Of a stretch of DNA of 64,000 nucleotides, positions 30,199 through 42,130 are shown piece by piece. Source of the DNA: Nocardioides zeae (GTDB lineage: Bacteria; Actinomycetota; Actinomycetes; Propionibacteriales; Nocardioidaceae); the NCBI RefSeq assembly GCF_010686755.1, contig NZ_JAAGXA010000005.1:62001-126000 (forward strand). The letters are read 5' to 3'. Positions within the stretch are counted from its first letter, which is position 1. The number at the start of each line of letters is the position of its first letter. The notes beneath the pieces were generated by a model. That model saw only the letters and a list, made by a program, of their open reading frames with translations. It had not been told where the DNA came from and did no database searches. The position numbers and the translations under genes were made by a program.

Positions 30199-31398
30199 GT
30201 GGGGTCCTACCCCGGTCTCGGCGAGGTCGCCGGCAAGCGGGTGCTGGTCCGCTCGGACCTGAACGTCCCGCTGGACGGTTCGACCATCACCGACGACGGT
30301 CGCATCCGGGCGAGCGTGCCCACCATCAAGGCGCTGGCCGACGCCGGCGCCCGGGTGGTCGTCACGGCCCACCTCGGTCGTCCGAAGGGCACGCCCGACG
30401 CGGCGTACTCGCTCGCTCCCGTCGCAGCCCGCCTCGGTGAGCTGCTGGGAGCGCCGGTCGCGTTCGCGACGGACACCGTCGGCGAGAGCGCCCGCAGCAC
30501 CGTCGCGGGCCTGGCCGACGGCCAGGTCGCCGTGCTCGAGAACGTCCGCTTCAACGCGGGCGAGACGAGCAAGGACGAGGCGGAGCGCGGTGCGTTCGCC
30601 GACGAGCTCGCCGCGCTGGCGGACGCGTTCGTGTCGGACGGGTTCGGCGTGGTCCACCGCAAGCAGGCGAGCGTGTACGACGTGGCCCTGCGCCTGCCGC
30701 ACACGATGGGCGCGCTGGTCAGCGCGGAGATCGAGGTGCTGAAGCGCCTCACCGAGACCCCCGAGCGGCCCTACGTGGTCGTGCTCGGCGGCTCGAAGGT
30801 CTCCGACAAGCTCGGGGTCATCGACAACCTGCTCGGCAAGGCCGACAAGCTGCTCATCGGCGGTGGCATGGTCTTCACCTTCCTCAAGGCCCAGGGCCAC
30901 GAGGTCGGTCGGAGCCTGCTGGAGGACGACCAGGTGCCGGTCTGCATCGAGTACCTGCGTCGCGCCGAGGAGTCGGGCGTCGAGATCGTGCTGCCCAGCG
31001 ACATCGTCGTGGACACGGAGTTCCCCTCCGGGGACACCGAGCCGCAGCCGATCGTCGTGCCGGCGTCGAACATCCCGGCCAGCAGCCTGGGCCTCGACAT
31101 CGGGCCCGACGCGGCGGCCGCGTTCGCGGAGGCACTCGCCGGTGCGCGCACGGTGTTCTGGAACGGTCCGATGGGCGTGTTCGAGGTGCCGGCCTTCGCC
31201 GGCGGCACCCGGGCGGTCGCCGAGGCGCTGACGAAGATCGACGGCCTGTCGGTCGTCGGCGGCGGCGACTCGGCCGCCGCGGTGCGCACGCTCGGGTTCG
31301 AGGAGTCGGCGTTCGGCCACATCTCGACCGGTGGCGGCGCGAGCCTGGAGTACCTCGAGGGCAAGGAGCTCCCGGGCGTGAAGGTGCTGGAGGACTGA
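30199..31398 (+). CDS. pgk: Phosphoglycerate kinase
   Basis: A 399-residue enzyme that makes ATP from 1,3-bisphosphoglycerate. Seen are the N-terminal substrate loop VRSDLNVPL and the C-terminal nucleotide site [11 protein letters not shown]. The GTG begins one base after the gap stop and the stop overlaps tpiA, so the three genes are translationally linked. Confidence 0.98.
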   Translation: MGSYPGLGEVAGKRVLVRSDLNVPLDGSTITDDGRIRASVPTIKALADAGARVVVTAHLGRPKGTPDAAYSLAPVAARLGELLGAPVAFATDTVGESARSTVAGLADGQVAVLENVRFNAGETSKDEAERGAFADELAALADAFVSDGFGVVHRKQASVYDVALRLPHTMGALVSAEIEVLKRLTETPERPYVVVLGGSKVSDKLGVIDNLLGKADKLLIGGGMVFTFLKAQGHEVGRSLLEDDQVPVCIEYLRRAEESGVEIVLPSDIVVDTEFPSGDTEPQPIVVPASNIPASSLGLDIGPDAAAAFAEALAGARTVFWNGPMGVFEVPAFAGGTRAVAEALTKIDGLSVVGGGDSAAAVRTLGFEESAFGHISTGGGASLEYLEGKELPGVKVLED

Positions 31399-32204
31399 TG
31401 GCGGGCACGACGACGAGCGGCCGCACGCCGCTCATGGCGGGCAACTGGAAGATGAACCTGAACCACCTCGAGGCGGTGGCGCTGGTCCAGAAGCTCGCGT
31501 GGACGCTGTCGGACAAGAAGCACGACCACGACGCCGTCGAGGTCGTGGTGGTCCCGCCGTTCACCGACCTGCGCTCCGTGCAGACCCTCGTGGACGGCGA
31601 CCGCCTCAAGCTGAAGTACGGCGCGCAGGACGTCTCCGTGCACGAGTCGGGCGCCTACACGGGTGAGATCTCCGCGGCGATGCTCGCGAAGCTCGGTGTG
31701 TCCTACGTGGTCGTGGGCCACTCGGAGCGCCGCGAGTACCACGCGGAGACCGACGCTGTCGTCAACGCCAAGGCGCGCGCCGCGCTCGGCGCGGAGATGA
31801 CGCCGATCGTGTGCGTGGGCGAGGGCCTCGAGGTCCGCAAGGCGGGCGAGCACGTGGCCCACACGCTGGCCCAGGTCGACGGCTCGCTCGCCGGCTTCAG
31901 TGCCGAGGAGGTCGCCGGGCTGGTCATCGCGTACGAGCCGGTGTGGGCCATCGGCACCGGCGAGGTCGCCACGCCCGAGGACGCGCAGGAGGTCTGCGCG
32001 GCCATCCGTGCCCGCATCCGGGAGGTCCACGGCGACGCCGCGGCCGACGGGGTGCGGGTGCTCTACGGCGGTTCCGTGAAGGCGGCCAACGTGGCCGGCA
32101 TCATGGTCAAGGAGGACGTCGACGGCGCGCTCGTCGGCGGCGCCAGCCTCCAGGCCGACGAGTTCGGCGGCATCTGCCGGTTCTACGACATGCCGCTGCT
32201 CTGA
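31398..32204 (+). CDS. tpiA: Triosephosphate isomerase
   Basis: A 268-residue TIM barrel. Substrate loop GNWKMN, catalytic His in VVGHSERR, catalytic Glu in [11 protein letters not shown] and the phosphate-binding LYGGSVK are all present. The ATG shares a base with the pgk stop (TGATG). A strong hairpin follows at 32220-32251. Confidence 0.98.
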   Translation: MAGTTTSGRTPLMAGNWKMNLNHLEAVALVQKLAWTLSDKKHDHDAVEVVVVPPFTDLRSVQTLVDGDRLKLKYGAQDVSVHESGAYTGEISAAMLAKLGVSYVVVGHSERREYHAETDAVVNAKARAALGAEMTPIVCVGEGLEVRKAGEHVAHTLAQVDGSLAGFSAEEVAGLVIAYEPVWAIGTGEVATPEDAQEVCAAIRARIREVHGDAAADGVRVLYGGSVKAANVAGIMVKEDVDGALVGGASLQADEFGGICRFYDMPLL

Positions 32205-32219
32205 TCCACCGCACCATCG

Positions 32220-32251
32220 CCGTGGGCGGGCGGGTCCTCGCCCGCCCACGG
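32220..32251 (+). terminator. Hairpin terminator after tpiA
   Basis: CCGTGGGCGGGC and GCCCGCCCACGG are perfect 12-base arms around an eight-base loop. No real T tract follows, which is common in high-GC actinobacteria. It separates the gap operon from secG, which has its own -10 just beyond. Confidence 0.7.
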
Positions 32252-32265
32252 TTCCACCCGTGACG

Positions 32266-32271
32266 TAAGGT
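32266..32271 (+). promoter_or_regulatory. -10 element for secG (leaderless)
   Basis: TAAGGT ends eight bases before GTG 32280, directly downstream of the tpiA terminator. Confidence 0.5.
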
Positions 32272-32279
32272 TTCTCTCC

Positions 32280-32513
32280 GTGACTGTCCTCTTCACCGCC
32301 GTGCTCATGATCACGAGCTTCCTGATGATCGTTCTGGTGCTCCTGCACAAGGGACGTGGTGGTGGTCTCTCCGACATGTTCGGTGGCGGCGTCTCGACGA
32401 GCCTGGGCGGCTCGTCGGTCGCGGAGCGCAACCTCGACCGGTACACCATCGGCATCGGCATCATCTGGTTCGCGAGCGTCATCGCTCTCGGGCTGCTGCT
32501 CGCCTACGCCTGA
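32280..32513 (+). CDS. secG: Preprotein translocase subunit SecG
   Basis: A 77-residue membrane protein with two hydrophobic segments (~3-21 and ~56-76) flanking a polar loop with KGRGGGLSDMFGG, the SecG hallmark. It supports SecYE-dependent export. Its place after tpiA is conserved in actinobacteria. Confidence 0.93.
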   Translation: MTVLFTAVLMITSFLMIVLVLLHKGRGGGLSDMFGGGVSTSLGGSSVAERNLDRYTIGIGIIWFASVIALGLLLAYA

Positions 32514-32558
32514 CGCACGTCCCCCTGGCGCGACCACCGGTAGAGAAGAGGAAGCAGC

Positions 32559-32921
32559 ATGGCGGGCAGAGGTGGCAGCGCGATCCGGGGCTCCCGGGTG
32601 GGTTCGGGCCCGATGGGGGAGGACGCGCGCGGCGAGGCGGCGCCCCGGCAGACCGTCACCTACTTCTGCGGCCGTGACCACCGCTCGGTGATGACCTTCG
32701 CGATCGAGGCCCAGGCGCCCGAGTCGTGGGACTGCCCGAAGTGCGGCCTCCCGGCGAGCCTCGACTCCGAGAACCCGCCGGCGGTCCCGAAGACGGAGCC
32801 CTACAAGACGCACCTGGCCTACGTGAAGGAGCGTCGCTCGGACGCCGAGGCCGAGGTGCTCCTCGACGAGGCCGTCAAGCTCCTGCGCACCCGCCGCGCC
32901 TCCGGCGACATCGTCTTCTGA
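32559..32921 (+). CDS. rbpA: RNA polymerase-binding protein RbpA
   Basis: A 120-residue actinobacterial transcription factor that binds RNA polymerase and the principal sigma factor and stabilises open complexes. Zinc-type residues occur in YFCGRDH and WDCPKCG. The basic linker (KTEPYKTHLAYVKERR) and C-terminal sigma-interacting segment are recognisable. An AGAGGAAG site precedes the ATG. The stop codon lies inside a 27-base inverted repeat that is matched at the pgl stop 1.2 kb away. Confidence 0.94.
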   Translation: MAGRGGSAIRGSRVGSGPMGEDARGEAAPRQTVTYFCGRDHRSVMTFAIEAQAPESWDCPKCGLPASLDSENPPAVPKTEPYKTHLAYVKERRSDAEAEVLLDEAVKLLRTRRASGDIVF

Positions 32922-32945
32922 CCCCGCGCCGAGTTGTCACGTACG
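32919..32945 (+). repeat. Left arm of a 27-bp inverted repeat around the DUF559 gene
   Basis: These 27 bases, starting with the rbpA stop codon, match the reverse complement of 34086-34112 at 26 of 27 positions. The right arm ends with the pgl stop codon. The two arms enclose about 1.14 kb holding one gene. Confidence 0.85.
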
Positions 32946-33012
32946 CCGCGGCGTGAGCATCGAGTTGTCACGTACGCCGCGGCGTGAGCGTCGAGTTGTC
33001 ACGTACGCCGCG
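32930..33012 (+). repeat. Three direct repeats, 31-bp period
   Basis: A 29-base unit beginning CGAGTTGTCACGTACGCCGC is present at 32930-32958 and 32961-32989, and its first 21 bases recur at 32992-33012. Each unit can fold weakly (TCACG with CGTGA). They fill the gap between rbpA and the stop of the DUF559-type gene. Confidence 0.85.
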
Positions 33013-33020
33013 CGCTCGAG

Positions 33021-33983
33021 TCACGCAGCCTCCGCAGCGCGGCGGCGCCCGCGTCCCAACCCCGACCTGATGATCCCCTCGATGTCCCGTTCGGGTCCGT
33101 AGACGTTCACCGCCGTCACGACGGCGATGTCGTAGTCGTGGGCGCGAGCAATGTGCGACCGGCGAGCTCCGTCCCACGCTGCGTCCCGAGGACTGCTGTG
33201 CCAGTCCTCGCCGTCGTACTCCACGGCGAACCGGAGCGCCCTGCTGCCCAGGTCGAGATAGGCCGGGCGTCCGTGGGGTCCGGTCACTTCGATCTGCAGA
33301 TCGGGGAGCTCGCCAGTCGTCTCGTACCACGCCAGCTTGACCGCAGACTCCGGCGGCGAAGCGCTGAGCGAGCTCGACAGCGGTAGCACGTAGCGGAGGG
33401 TCCTCACCCAACGCTCACCCACGAGCCGACCGACCTCCGAGATCATCTCGCCTCGGTCGACTCCGGCTCGGAGCATGGCGTCGACACCGCTCAGGGCGAC
33501 GACGGCCGACCGCTGCCGCCCGAGATCCAGAGCAGTTCGGAGCTTCGTCGTCACGAGCAGCCCCTCGATCTCGGTGACGTCGCGCGCCAACAGGGCTCGC
33601 TGTCCGCTCTGGACTTCAGGTCGCCTCACGCGGATCGCGCCGGGATGCCTGAAGATGCGGATGGGCTGGACGTCGAGGTGTTCGCCCGGTGCGAGCACCA
33701 TGTCAGCGCCGTGGAGCCAGCCGGCATGGCGGTCGCAGATCACGGCGTCGTCCGGCGTCACCAGCCGCAGGCTGGCGACCCGGGCCGCGATGTCGTCGGG
33801 AACTGTTGCCGCGACGTACACGCCTCGCAGCGTTCGCCGCAGGTGCCCGGATCTCACCAGTGCGCTCAGCCAGCCGGGCGGCACGCCCTCCGCCAATGCC
33901 TGCTGCCGATGGAACGGCTGGTCGAGGGGAAGTGGGAATGCACCGTCGAGGGTCGGATTGCCCTGGAGCTTGCGGAGACTCAT
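33021..33983 (-). CDS. Orphan AbiEi-like/DUF559 endonuclease-fold protein
   Basis: A 320-residue protein. The N-terminal ~100 residues look like an AbiEi-type winged helix (RQQALAEGVPPGWLSALVRSG), and the C-terminus has a DUF559/Vsr-like PD-(D/E)XK core: Asp in AYLDLG and EYDGEDWH near residue 250. No toxin partner (AbiEii) is adjacent. Two 60-base lines counted by eye give about 68% GC against about 73% in neighbouring pgl, hinting at recent arrival. It is enclosed by inverted and direct repeats and interrupts an otherwise convergent rbpA-pgl pair. The activity is unknown: it could be a nuclease, an antitoxin-like regulator or a domesticated mobile gene. Confidence 0.75.
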   Translation of the reverse strand: MSLRKLQGNPTLDGAFPLPLDQPFHRQQALAEGVPPGWLSALVRSGHLRRTLRGVYVAATVPDDIAARVASLRLVTPDDAVICDRHAGWLHGADMVLAPGEHLDVQPIRIFRHPGAIRVRRPEVQSGQRALLARDVTEIEGLLVTTKLRTALDLGRQRSAVVALSGVDAMLRAGVDRGEMISEVGRLVGERWVRTLRYVLPLSSSLSASPPESAVKLAWYETTGELPDLQIEVTGPHGRPAYLDLGSRALRFAVEYDGEDWHSSPRDAAWDGARRSHIARAHDYDIAVVTAVNVYGPERDIEGIIRSGLGRGRRRAAEAA

Positions 33984-34048
33984 GATCGGTCAGTCTTCGC
34001 TACACCTCGACGAACTGCATCCCTCATGCGCCGTGCCTGTGGAAACAC

Positions 34049-34112
34049 GGCGTACGTGACAACTCGGCAGGGGAATCTGTCGCGTCGTACGTGACAACTC
34101 GACGCGGGGTCA
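34049..34112 (-). repeat. Right repeat array of the DUF559 cassette
   Basis: GGCGTACGTGACAACTCG at 34049-34066 and a second copy within 34086-34101 are inverted copies of the repeat left of the gene. The last, 34086-34112, is the 27-base arm ending in the pgl stop codon. Nothing else is visible between 33984 and 34109. Confidence 0.85.
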
Positions 34113-34832
34113 GAGGCGGGAGGCAGCGGGGGCGTCGAGCCACCAGACGGTCTCGGTGCGGCCGTGGACGCCCGTGGCCGGCACGTCGTGGAGGTCCGCT
34201 CCGCCCAGGGCCTCGGCCACCGCCGGCGCCTTGCCGTCGCCGCTGACGAGGAACCACACCGAGGCGGCCCGGTTCAGCGTCTCGAGGGTGAGGGTGACAC
34301 GGTCCGGCGGCGGCTTGGGGGAGTCCCGCACACCGACGGCGAGCGCATCGGTCTCGTCGAGCTGGGGGTAGCCCGGGAAGAGCGAGGCGACGTGGCCGTC
34401 CTCGCCGACGCCCAGCATCACGACGTCCACCTCGCCGACGAGGTGCTCCAGCAGCAGACCCTCGTACGTCGCGGCTGCGTCGTCCGCCGACGCCGCGTCG
34501 GAGGCCGACGGGACGGCATGCACCTGCGTGGCGCCCACCGCGTCGAGAAAGGCCGCGCGGGCCTGGCCCTCGTTGCGGTCCGACGAGTCCGCGGGGACGA
34601 ACCGCTCGTCGCCGAACCAGAACACGACGTCGCCGAAGTCGACGCCCGACTCGCCCGCCAGCCCGGCCACCTCCCGGTGGATCCGGTCGGCGATCGTGCC
34701 GCCGGTCAGCACGACGTGGGGCGTGCGGCCCTCGGCCTGCACCTCGGCCAGGCGGGTCAGCAGTGCGAGCGCGACGGTGCGGGCCAGCGTCTCGGCATCG
34801 GGGTGGACCCGGACGGTCTCGGCGCCGGTCAC
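34110..34832 (-). CDS. pgl: 6-phosphogluconolactonase
   Basis: A 240-residue DevB-type lactonase of the glucosamine-6-phosphate isomerase fold: [19 protein letters not shown] and [16 protein letters not shown] are the family signatures. It hydrolyses 6-phosphogluconolactone in the oxidative pentose phosphate pathway. GTG 34832 overlaps the pgi stop (GTGA). The enzyme making its substrate (Zwf) is not encoded next to it, which is unusual for this locus. Confidence 0.93.
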   Translation of the reverse strand: MTGAETVRVHPDAETLARTVALALLTRLAEVQAEGRTPHVVLTGGTIADRIHREVAGLAGESGVDFGDVVFWFGDERFVPADSSDRNEGQARAAFLDAVGATQVHAVPSASDAASADDAAATYEGLLLEHLVGEVDVVMLGVGEDGHVASLFPGYPQLDETDALAVGVRDSPKPPPDRVTLTLETLNRAASVWFLVSGDGKAPAVAEALGGADLHDVPATGVHGRTETVWWLDAPAASRL

Positions 34833-36511
34833 GAGCGGCGCTCCGCCCGGTACCGCTCGATCAACGACCGCGTCGAGGCGTCCTGGTCCGCCAGCGCCTC
34901 CGCGTCCCCGGTGACGGCGGGCAGCACCTGCTGCGCGAGCTGCTTGCCGAGCTCGACGCCCCACTGGTCGAAGCTGTCGATGCCCCACACGACGCCCTGC
35001 GTGAACGTGATGTGCTCGTACAGGGCGATGAGCTGTCCGAGCACCGACGGCGACAGCTCCGGCGCCAGGATCGACGTCGACGGACGGTTGCCCGTGAACA
35101 CCCGCGCCGGCACGACGTCCTCGGCGGTGCCCTCGGCCCGCACCTCGTCCGCCGTCTTCCCGAAGGCCAGCGCCTTGGTCTGGGCGAAGAAGTTCGCGAG
35201 GAACACCTCGTGGACGTCCGTGTCGCCGTCCGTGAGCGGGTACGCCGGGTTGGCCACCGCGATGAAGTCCGCCGGGATGATGCGCGTGCCCTGGTGGATC
35301 AGCTGGTAGAACGCGTGCTGCCCGTTCGTGCCCGGCTCACCCCAGAAGACCTCGCCCGTACCGGCCGTCAGCGGCGTGCCGTCCGCGCGCACGCCCTTGC
35401 CGTTGGACTCCATCGTGAGCTGCTGCAGGTACGCCGGGAACCGGTGCAGCAGCTGGGCGTAGGGCAGCACCGCGTGGGTGGCCGCCCCGAGGAAGTCGGT
35501 GTACCAGACGTTGAGCAGACCCATGAGGAGCGGGACGTTCTCGGCAGGGGGCGCCGTGCGGAAGTGCTCGTCGATCGTGTGGAGCCCGTCGAGGAACTCG
35601 GCGAAGCGCTCGGGGCCGATCGCGACGACCAGCGACGTACCGATCGCCGACGACACCGAGTAGCGTCCGCCGACCCAGTCCCAGAACCCGAAGGCGTTGT
35701 CGGGGTCGATGCCGAAGTCGGCGACCTTGTCGAGCGCCGTCGAGACGGCGACGAAGTGCCGGGCGACGGCGTCGTCGACGACCGACGCGTCGGCGCCCGC
35801 CGACCGCAGCCCGTCGAGCAGCCACTGGCGGCACAGGCGCGCGTTCGTCAGCGTCTCGAGCGTGCCGAAGGTCTTGCTGGCGACGATGAACAGCGTCGTG
35901 GCCGGGTCGAGGTCGGCGAGCGTCGCCGCCGCGTCGGTCGGGTCGATGTTGCTGATGAAGCGGCACTCGATGGCCGGGTGACGGTAGGCCGCGAGCGCCT
36001 CGTAGGCCATCACGGGGCCGAGGTCCGACCCGCCGATGCCGATGTTGACGACGGTGCGGATGCGCTCGCCGGTGGCGCCGCGCCACTCGCCGGAGCGCAC
36101 GGACTCGGCGAACGCGTAGACGCGGCGCAGGACGGCGTGCACGTCGGCGACGACGTCCTGGCCGTCCACCTCGAGCGACGCCGTCTCCGGCAGCCGGAGG
36201 GCCGTGTGGAGCACCGCACGGTCCTCCGTGGTGTTGATGTGCTCGCCACGGAACATGGCGTCACGCCGCGCGGCGACGCCGACCTCGTCGGCGAGCGCCA
36301 GCAGGTCCTCCAGCAGGGGCGCGTCGACGAGGGCCTTCGAGAGGTCCACGAAGAGGTCGCCCGCCGAGAAGGACAGGCGCTCGGCCCGACCCGCATCGGT
36401 GGCGAACCACCCCCGCAGGTCGGGCTCGAACGCGCCCGCCCGGTCGCGCAGGCGCGACCAGGCGGCGGTGGAGGTGGGGTCGACGGGCCAGACGTGCGGT
36501 GCGCTGCTCAT
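34829..36511 (-). CDS. pgi: Glucose-6-phosphate isomerase
   Basis: A 560-residue enzyme interconverting glucose-6-phosphate and fructose-6-phosphate. The signatures [11 protein letters not shown] and [18 protein letters not shown] are complete. It lies ten bases after tal and overlaps pgl, in the place where many actinobacteria carry zwf-opcA. Confidence 0.97.
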   Translation of the reverse strand: MSSAPHVWPVDPTSTAAWSRLRDRAGAFEPDLRGWFATDAGRAERLSFSAGDLFVDLSKALVDAPLLEDLLALADEVGVAARRDAMFRGEHINTTEDRAVLHTALRLPETASLEVDGQDVVADVHAVLRRVYAFAESVRSGEWRGATGERIRTVVNIGIGGSDLGPVMAYEALAAYRHPAIECRFISNIDPTDAAATLADLDPATTLFIVASKTFGTLETLTNARLCRQWLLDGLRSAGADASVVDDAVARHFVAVSTALDKVADFGIDPDNAFGFWDWVGGRYSVSSAIGTSLVVAIGPERFAEFLDGLHTIDEHFRTAPPAENVPLLMGLLNVWYTDFLGAATHAVLPYAQLLHRFPAYLQQLTMESNGKGVRADGTPLTAGTGEVFWGEPGTNGQHAFYQLIHQGTRIIPADFIAVANPAYPLTDGDTDVHEVFLANFFAQTKALAFGKTADEVRAEGTAEDVVPARVFTGNRPSTSILAPELSPSVLGQLIALYEHITFTQGVVWGIDSFDQWGVELGKQLAQQVLPAVTGDAEALADQDASTRSLIERYRAERRS

Positions 36512-36521
36512 CGACCCGGCC

Positions 36522-37622
36522 TCAGCCCTTGGCCCCGTCGAGCTGCCCCTGGACGGTCTCGAGCAGCTCGTCCCAGGACGTCACGAACTTGTCGACGCCC
36601 TCCTTCTCGAGCTGGGCGATCACGTCGTCGTAGTCGACGCCCGCGTCCGCCACCGCCTGCAGCACCGCCCGTGCGTCGTCGTAGTGCGGCCGCACCGCGT
36701 CGCCGACGACCTCGCCGTGGTCGGCGAACGCCTGCATCGTCTTCTCGGGCATCGTGTTGACCGTGTCCTCGACGACGAGGTCCGCGACGTACATCGTGTC
36801 GCGGTAGTCGGGGTTCTTCACGCCGGTGGAGGCCCACAGCGGACGCTGCCGGTTCGCACCGGCGGCAGCCAGCGCCTCCCAGCGCGGCCCGGTGAAGAAC
36901 TCCTCGAACGCCTGGTAGGCGAGCCGGGCGTTCGCCACGCCGGCCTTCCCCTGCAGGTCGGTCGCGCCGGCGGCCTCGAGCCGCTTGTCGATCTCGGTGT
37001 CGACGCGCGAGACGAAGAACGAGGCGACCGAGTGGATCGTCGACAGGTCGTGGCCGTTGTCCCGGGCGAGCTCGAGCCCGGCGACGTACGCCTCCATGAC
37101 CTGGCGGTAGCGCGGCAGGCCGAAGATCAGGGTCACGTTGACCGAGATCCCGGAGCCGAGCGTCTGTGTGATGGCCGGCAGGCCCTCGGTCGTGCCGGGG
37201 ATCTTGATCATCACGTTGTGGCGGTCGACGGCCTTCCACAGCTCCTGAGCCGCCTCGGCGGTCTCGTCGGTCTTGAACGCGAGGCCCGGGGGGACCTCGA
37301 TCGAGACCCAGCCGTCCTTGCCGCCCGTGGCGTCGGCCACCGGCTTCAGCACGTCGGCGGCCTGCCGGACGTCCGTGGTCGTGAGGGCGAAGACGGCCCG
37401 GTCCACGTCGGTGCCCTCGGCGACGAGCTCGCGCACCTGCGCGTCGTACCGCTCACCCTCGGCGAGGGCAGCGGCGAAGATCGACGGGTTGGTCGTGACG
37501 CCCACGACCGAGGAGTCCTGCACGAGGGCGGCCAGGTTGCCGGTCTCGATGCGCTCGCGGGACAGGTCGTCGAGCCAGATGGACACACCCGCGTCGGCGA
37601 GTGCGGAGAGACGGTCGGACAT
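36522..37622 (-). CDS. tal: Transaldolase
   Basis: A 366-residue transaldolase: VTTNPSIF near the start and the Schiff-base lysine in MIKIPGT. It moves dihydroxyacetone units between sugar phosphates. A perfect AGGAGGT ribosome site (complement of 37626-37632) precedes the ATG at 37622. Sits between tkt and pgi in a four-gene unit. Confidence 0.96.
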   Translation of the reverse strand: MSDRLSALADAGVSIWLDDLSRERIETGNLAALVQDSSVVGVTTNPSIFAAALAEGERYDAQVRELVAEGTDVDRAVFALTTTDVRQAADVLKPVADATGGKDGWVSIEVPPGLAFKTDETAEAAQELWKAVDRHNVMIKIPGTTEGLPAITQTLGSGISVNVTLIFGLPRYRQVMEAYVAGLELARDNGHDLSTIHSVASFFVSRVDTEIDKRLEAAGATDLQGKAGVANARLAYQAFEEFFTGPRWEALAAAGANRQRPLWASTGVKNPDYRDTMYVADLVVEDTVNTMPEKTMQAFADHGEVVGDAVRPHYDDARAVLQAVADAGVDYDDVIAQLEKEGVDKFVTSWDELLETVQGQLDGAKG

Positions 37623-37678
37623 TGCTACCTCCTGGGTTGCGGTCTGACGTGCGGGGATACGGGTGTACGGCGCGGGGA

Positions 37679-39778
<2,100 letters not shown>

Positions 39779-39993
39779 AGGGATCCTCTCCGGGGTGGTG
39801 GCGCGTTCGTGGGCGCGACAGGCGCGGGACCTGGGGGTGGTCCTGCACGGACTCACCGGTACCCACGCGCCGCCACGGCCGATGCCGAGCCTACTGCCGC
39901 CTCGGTCTAGACTCGACCCCGCACTGGACCGCCCGGACCGCCCGCTCCGCACGCCGGAGCCGCTCGGCCCCAGACCGCTTGACGAGGACCCCT
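39779..39993. promoter_or_regulatory. Divergent promoter region, tkt/ctaB
   Basis: A 215-base gap with no gene. TAGACT at 39908-39913 is a possible -10 for ctaB, with an ~80-base leader. No palindrome or riboswitch-like fold stands out. Confidence 0.35.
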
Positions 39994-41073
39994 GTGACGC
40001 ACGCCGGCCAGTCGTCCACCTCCGCTCGCACGGAGGAGGACCCCGTCGTCGTGACGCCGGAGCACGACCTGCATCCTGTTCCGGTGTCCGAGTCGCTTCC
40101 GCCCGTCCCTCCGGGCTCGCTGAGCGAGGAGGAGACCGCCGACGACCTCGGCGTGCGCGACGAGCCGGCGCCCGTCTCGCGCGCGACGTTGCGCGACGTG
40201 GTGGCGGCGTACGTCGGCCTCACGAAGCCGCGCGTCCTCGAGCTGCTGCTGCTCACGACGGTCCCCGTCATGTTCTTCGCCGCCCGCGGCGTGCCGGAGC
40301 TCGGCGTCGTGCTCGCCACGGTCGTCGCCGGCTCGATGTCCGCGGGGTCCGCGTCCGCGCTCAACTGCGTCTACGACCGCGACATCGACGAGCAGATGCG
40401 CCGCACCCGACGTCGAGCGCTCCCGCGCCACATCGTCACCCCACGCGCCGCCCTCGTCTTCGGTCTCACGCTCGGGGTGCTCTCGACGGCCATCTTCTGG
40501 GTCTTCGTCAACCCGCTCTCCGCGGTGCTGTCGCTGTCGGCGAACGCGTTCTACATGCTCGTCTACACCATGTGGCTCAAGCGCCGCACCACCCAGAACA
40601 TCGTCTGGGGCGGCGCCGCCGGGTGCTTCCCGGCCCTCATCGGCTGGACCGCGGTCACCAACGAGCTCGCGTGGCCCCCGGTCATCTGCTTCCTCATCGT
40701 GTTCCTGTGGACGCCGCCCCACACCTGGGCGCTGGCGCTGCGGTACCGCGAGGACTACGCCAACGTCGCCGTCCCGATGCTGCCCGTCGTGGCGCCGGGC
40801 GCCGTCGTCGGCAAGCAGATCGTCCTCTACACGTGGGCGACCGTCGCGATGTCACTGGCGCTCTGGCCCATCGCCGACACCGGCCTGTTCTACCCGGCCG
40901 CTGCCGCCGTGCTCGGTGTCGTGTTCCTCGTCGAGGCCCACAAGATGTGGGGCCGCACCCGGCGCAGCGACCAGCTGAGCGTCATCAACCCGATGCGCCT
41001 GTTCCACACGTCGAACCTGTACCTGTCGCTGCTGTTCGTCGCCATCGCGATCGACCCGCTGCTGATGCGCTGA
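39994..41073 (+). CDS. ctaB: Heme O synthase (protoheme IX farnesyltransferase)
   Basis: A 359-residue UbiA-family membrane prenyltransferase that converts heme B to heme O for cytochrome oxidase. The aspartate-rich site [12 protein letters not shown] and the second site [12 protein letters not shown] are present, with about nine membrane segments. About 55 residues of acidic, disordered-looking sequence precede the first helix. GTG 39994 has GAGGAC six bases upstream; a TTG at 39979 is less likely. The next enzyme, CtaA, is convergent across a 1-kb repeat array. Confidence 0.93.
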   Translation: MTHAGQSSTSARTEEDPVVVTPEHDLHPVPVSESLPPVPPGSLSEEETADDLGVRDEPAPVSRATLRDVVAAYVGLTKPRVLELLLLTTVPVMFFAARGVPELGVVLATVVAGSMSAGSASALNCVYDRDIDEQMRRTRRRALPRHIVTPRAALVFGLTLGVLSTAIFWVFVNPLSAVLSLSANAFYMLVYTMWLKRRTTQNIVWGGAAGCFPALIGWTAVTNELAWPPVICFLIVFLWTPPHTWALALRYREDYANVAVPMLPVVAPGAVVGKQIVLYTWATVAMSLALWPIADTGLFYPAAAAVLGVVFLVEAHKMWGRTRRSDQLSVINPMRLFHTSNLYLSLLFVAIAIDPLLMR

Positions 41074-41160
41074 GGCTCTGCTCTTCCGGCCTCGCTCCGC
41101 TCGGCTGTGCCCGCGGCGCCACGCGGGCGTCGGGAGGGTCGGGGGGGGCACGAGCTCGGG

Positions 41161-41205
41161 GTCGTGGTGCCCGGCCTGCGGAAAACGGTGGCCTCCCACC
41201 ACGAC
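41161..41205. repeat. 45-bp palindromic element, copy A
   Basis: Starts GTCGTGGTG and ends CACCACGAC (nine-base perfect arms), with inner GGCC/GGCC pairing. Identical to copy B. Confidence 0.85.
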
Positions 41206-41388
41206 CGCGCGGGGGTACGGCGCGGTGAGCGACTCCGCCGGCCTCGAGCGTCGGCGTGCGTCGTACCCCTCCGGGGGCGGGCAACAATGTGCAGCTGGTG
41301 CCGGTCGCACCTGATCAGGGCCGCCCCAGGCGCACAGTTCGCCGACCCGACCCGACCCGGCGCCGCCTCGACCCGGCGCCGCCCCGAG

Positions 41389-41433
41389 GTCGTGGTGCCC
41401 GGCCTGCGGAAAACGGTGGCCTCCCACCACGAC
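41389..41433. repeat. 45-bp palindromic element, copy B
   Basis: Same 45-base sequence as copy A; opens the second large unit of the array. Confidence 0.85.
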
Positions 41434-41824
41434 CGCGCGGGGGTACGGCGCGGTGAGGTTCTGACCTCGCTCCGCTCAGTTGTACCCGCAGCGCCACGAG
41501 CTCCCGCCCTTCGACGGCGTTCTCTGGCCTCGCTCCGCTCGACCGTGCCCGCGGCGCCACGAGCTCCCGCCCTTCGGTCGATCCCGACCACGCCTCCTCC
41601 GCTGCGCTCCTCCGACGTGGCCGCTCCTCCCTCAGGACACGAGCGCGCCGCGGGCGTCGGGGTACGGCGCGGTGAGCGACTCCGCCGGCCTCGAGCGTCG
41701 GCGTGCGTCGTACCCCTCCGGGGGCGGGCAACAATGTGCAGCTGGTGCCGGTCGCACCTGATCAGGTCCGCCCCAGCCGCACAGTTCGCCGACCCGACCC
41801 GACCCGATCCGCCGCCGCCCCGAG

Positions 41825-41869
41825 GTCGTGGTGCCAGGCCCGCGGAAAACGGTGGCCTCCCACCACGAC
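41825..41869. repeat. 45-bp palindromic element, copy C
   Basis: Same arms; differs from A at two positions (CCAGGCCCGC in place of CCCGGCCTGC). Confidence 0.85.
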
Positions 41870-42061
41870 CGCGCGGGGGTACGGCGCGGTGAGCGACTCC
41901 GCCGGCCTCGAGCGTCGGCGTGCGGCGTACCCCTCCGGGGCGGGCAACGATGTGCAGCTGGTGCCGGTCGCACCTGATCAGGGCCGCCCCAGCCGCACAG
42001 TTCGCCGACCCGACCCGAGCCGACTCGGCCCGACCCGACCCGACCCGGCGCCGCCCCGAGG

Positions 42062-42106
42062 GTCGTGGTGCCAGACCTGCGGAGAACGGTGGCCTGACAC
42101 CACGAC
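42062..42106. repeat. 45-bp palindromic element, copy D
   Basis: Same arms with changes in the middle (CCAGACCTGCGGAGAACGG). It lies 25 bases from the ctaA stop. Confidence 0.85.
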
Positions 42107-42130
42107 CGCGCGCGGGGGTACGGCTCGGCG

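Larger units (their letters stand above)
41074..42130. repeat. 1-kb tandem repeat array between ctaB and ctaA
   Basis: No credible gene lies here; open frames are by-products of GC content. The array has three large units, 41161-41388, 41389-41824 and 41825-42061, plus a final partial copy. Each begins with a 45-bp palindrome followed by a segment starting GGGGTACGGCGCGGTGAG, holding CCTGATCAGG and ending in GACCC pentamer runs. The middle unit carries an extra ~200 bases (about 41458-41658) with two ~49-base direct repeats (41465-41513, 41528-41576), related to 41090-41123 just after ctaB. The units differ by point changes, so the array is not a recent duplication or an obvious assembly error. 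Confidence 0.85.

Noticed and set aside
32930..33012. CRISPR-like array (29-base repeats with regular 31-base period)
   Set aside because: The spacers would be only two bases long and there are just three copies with no cas genes; it is a tandem repeat.
39979..39993. TTG start of ctaB at 39979
   Set aside because: GTG 39994 has a properly spaced GAGGAC site, whereas the TTG has none.
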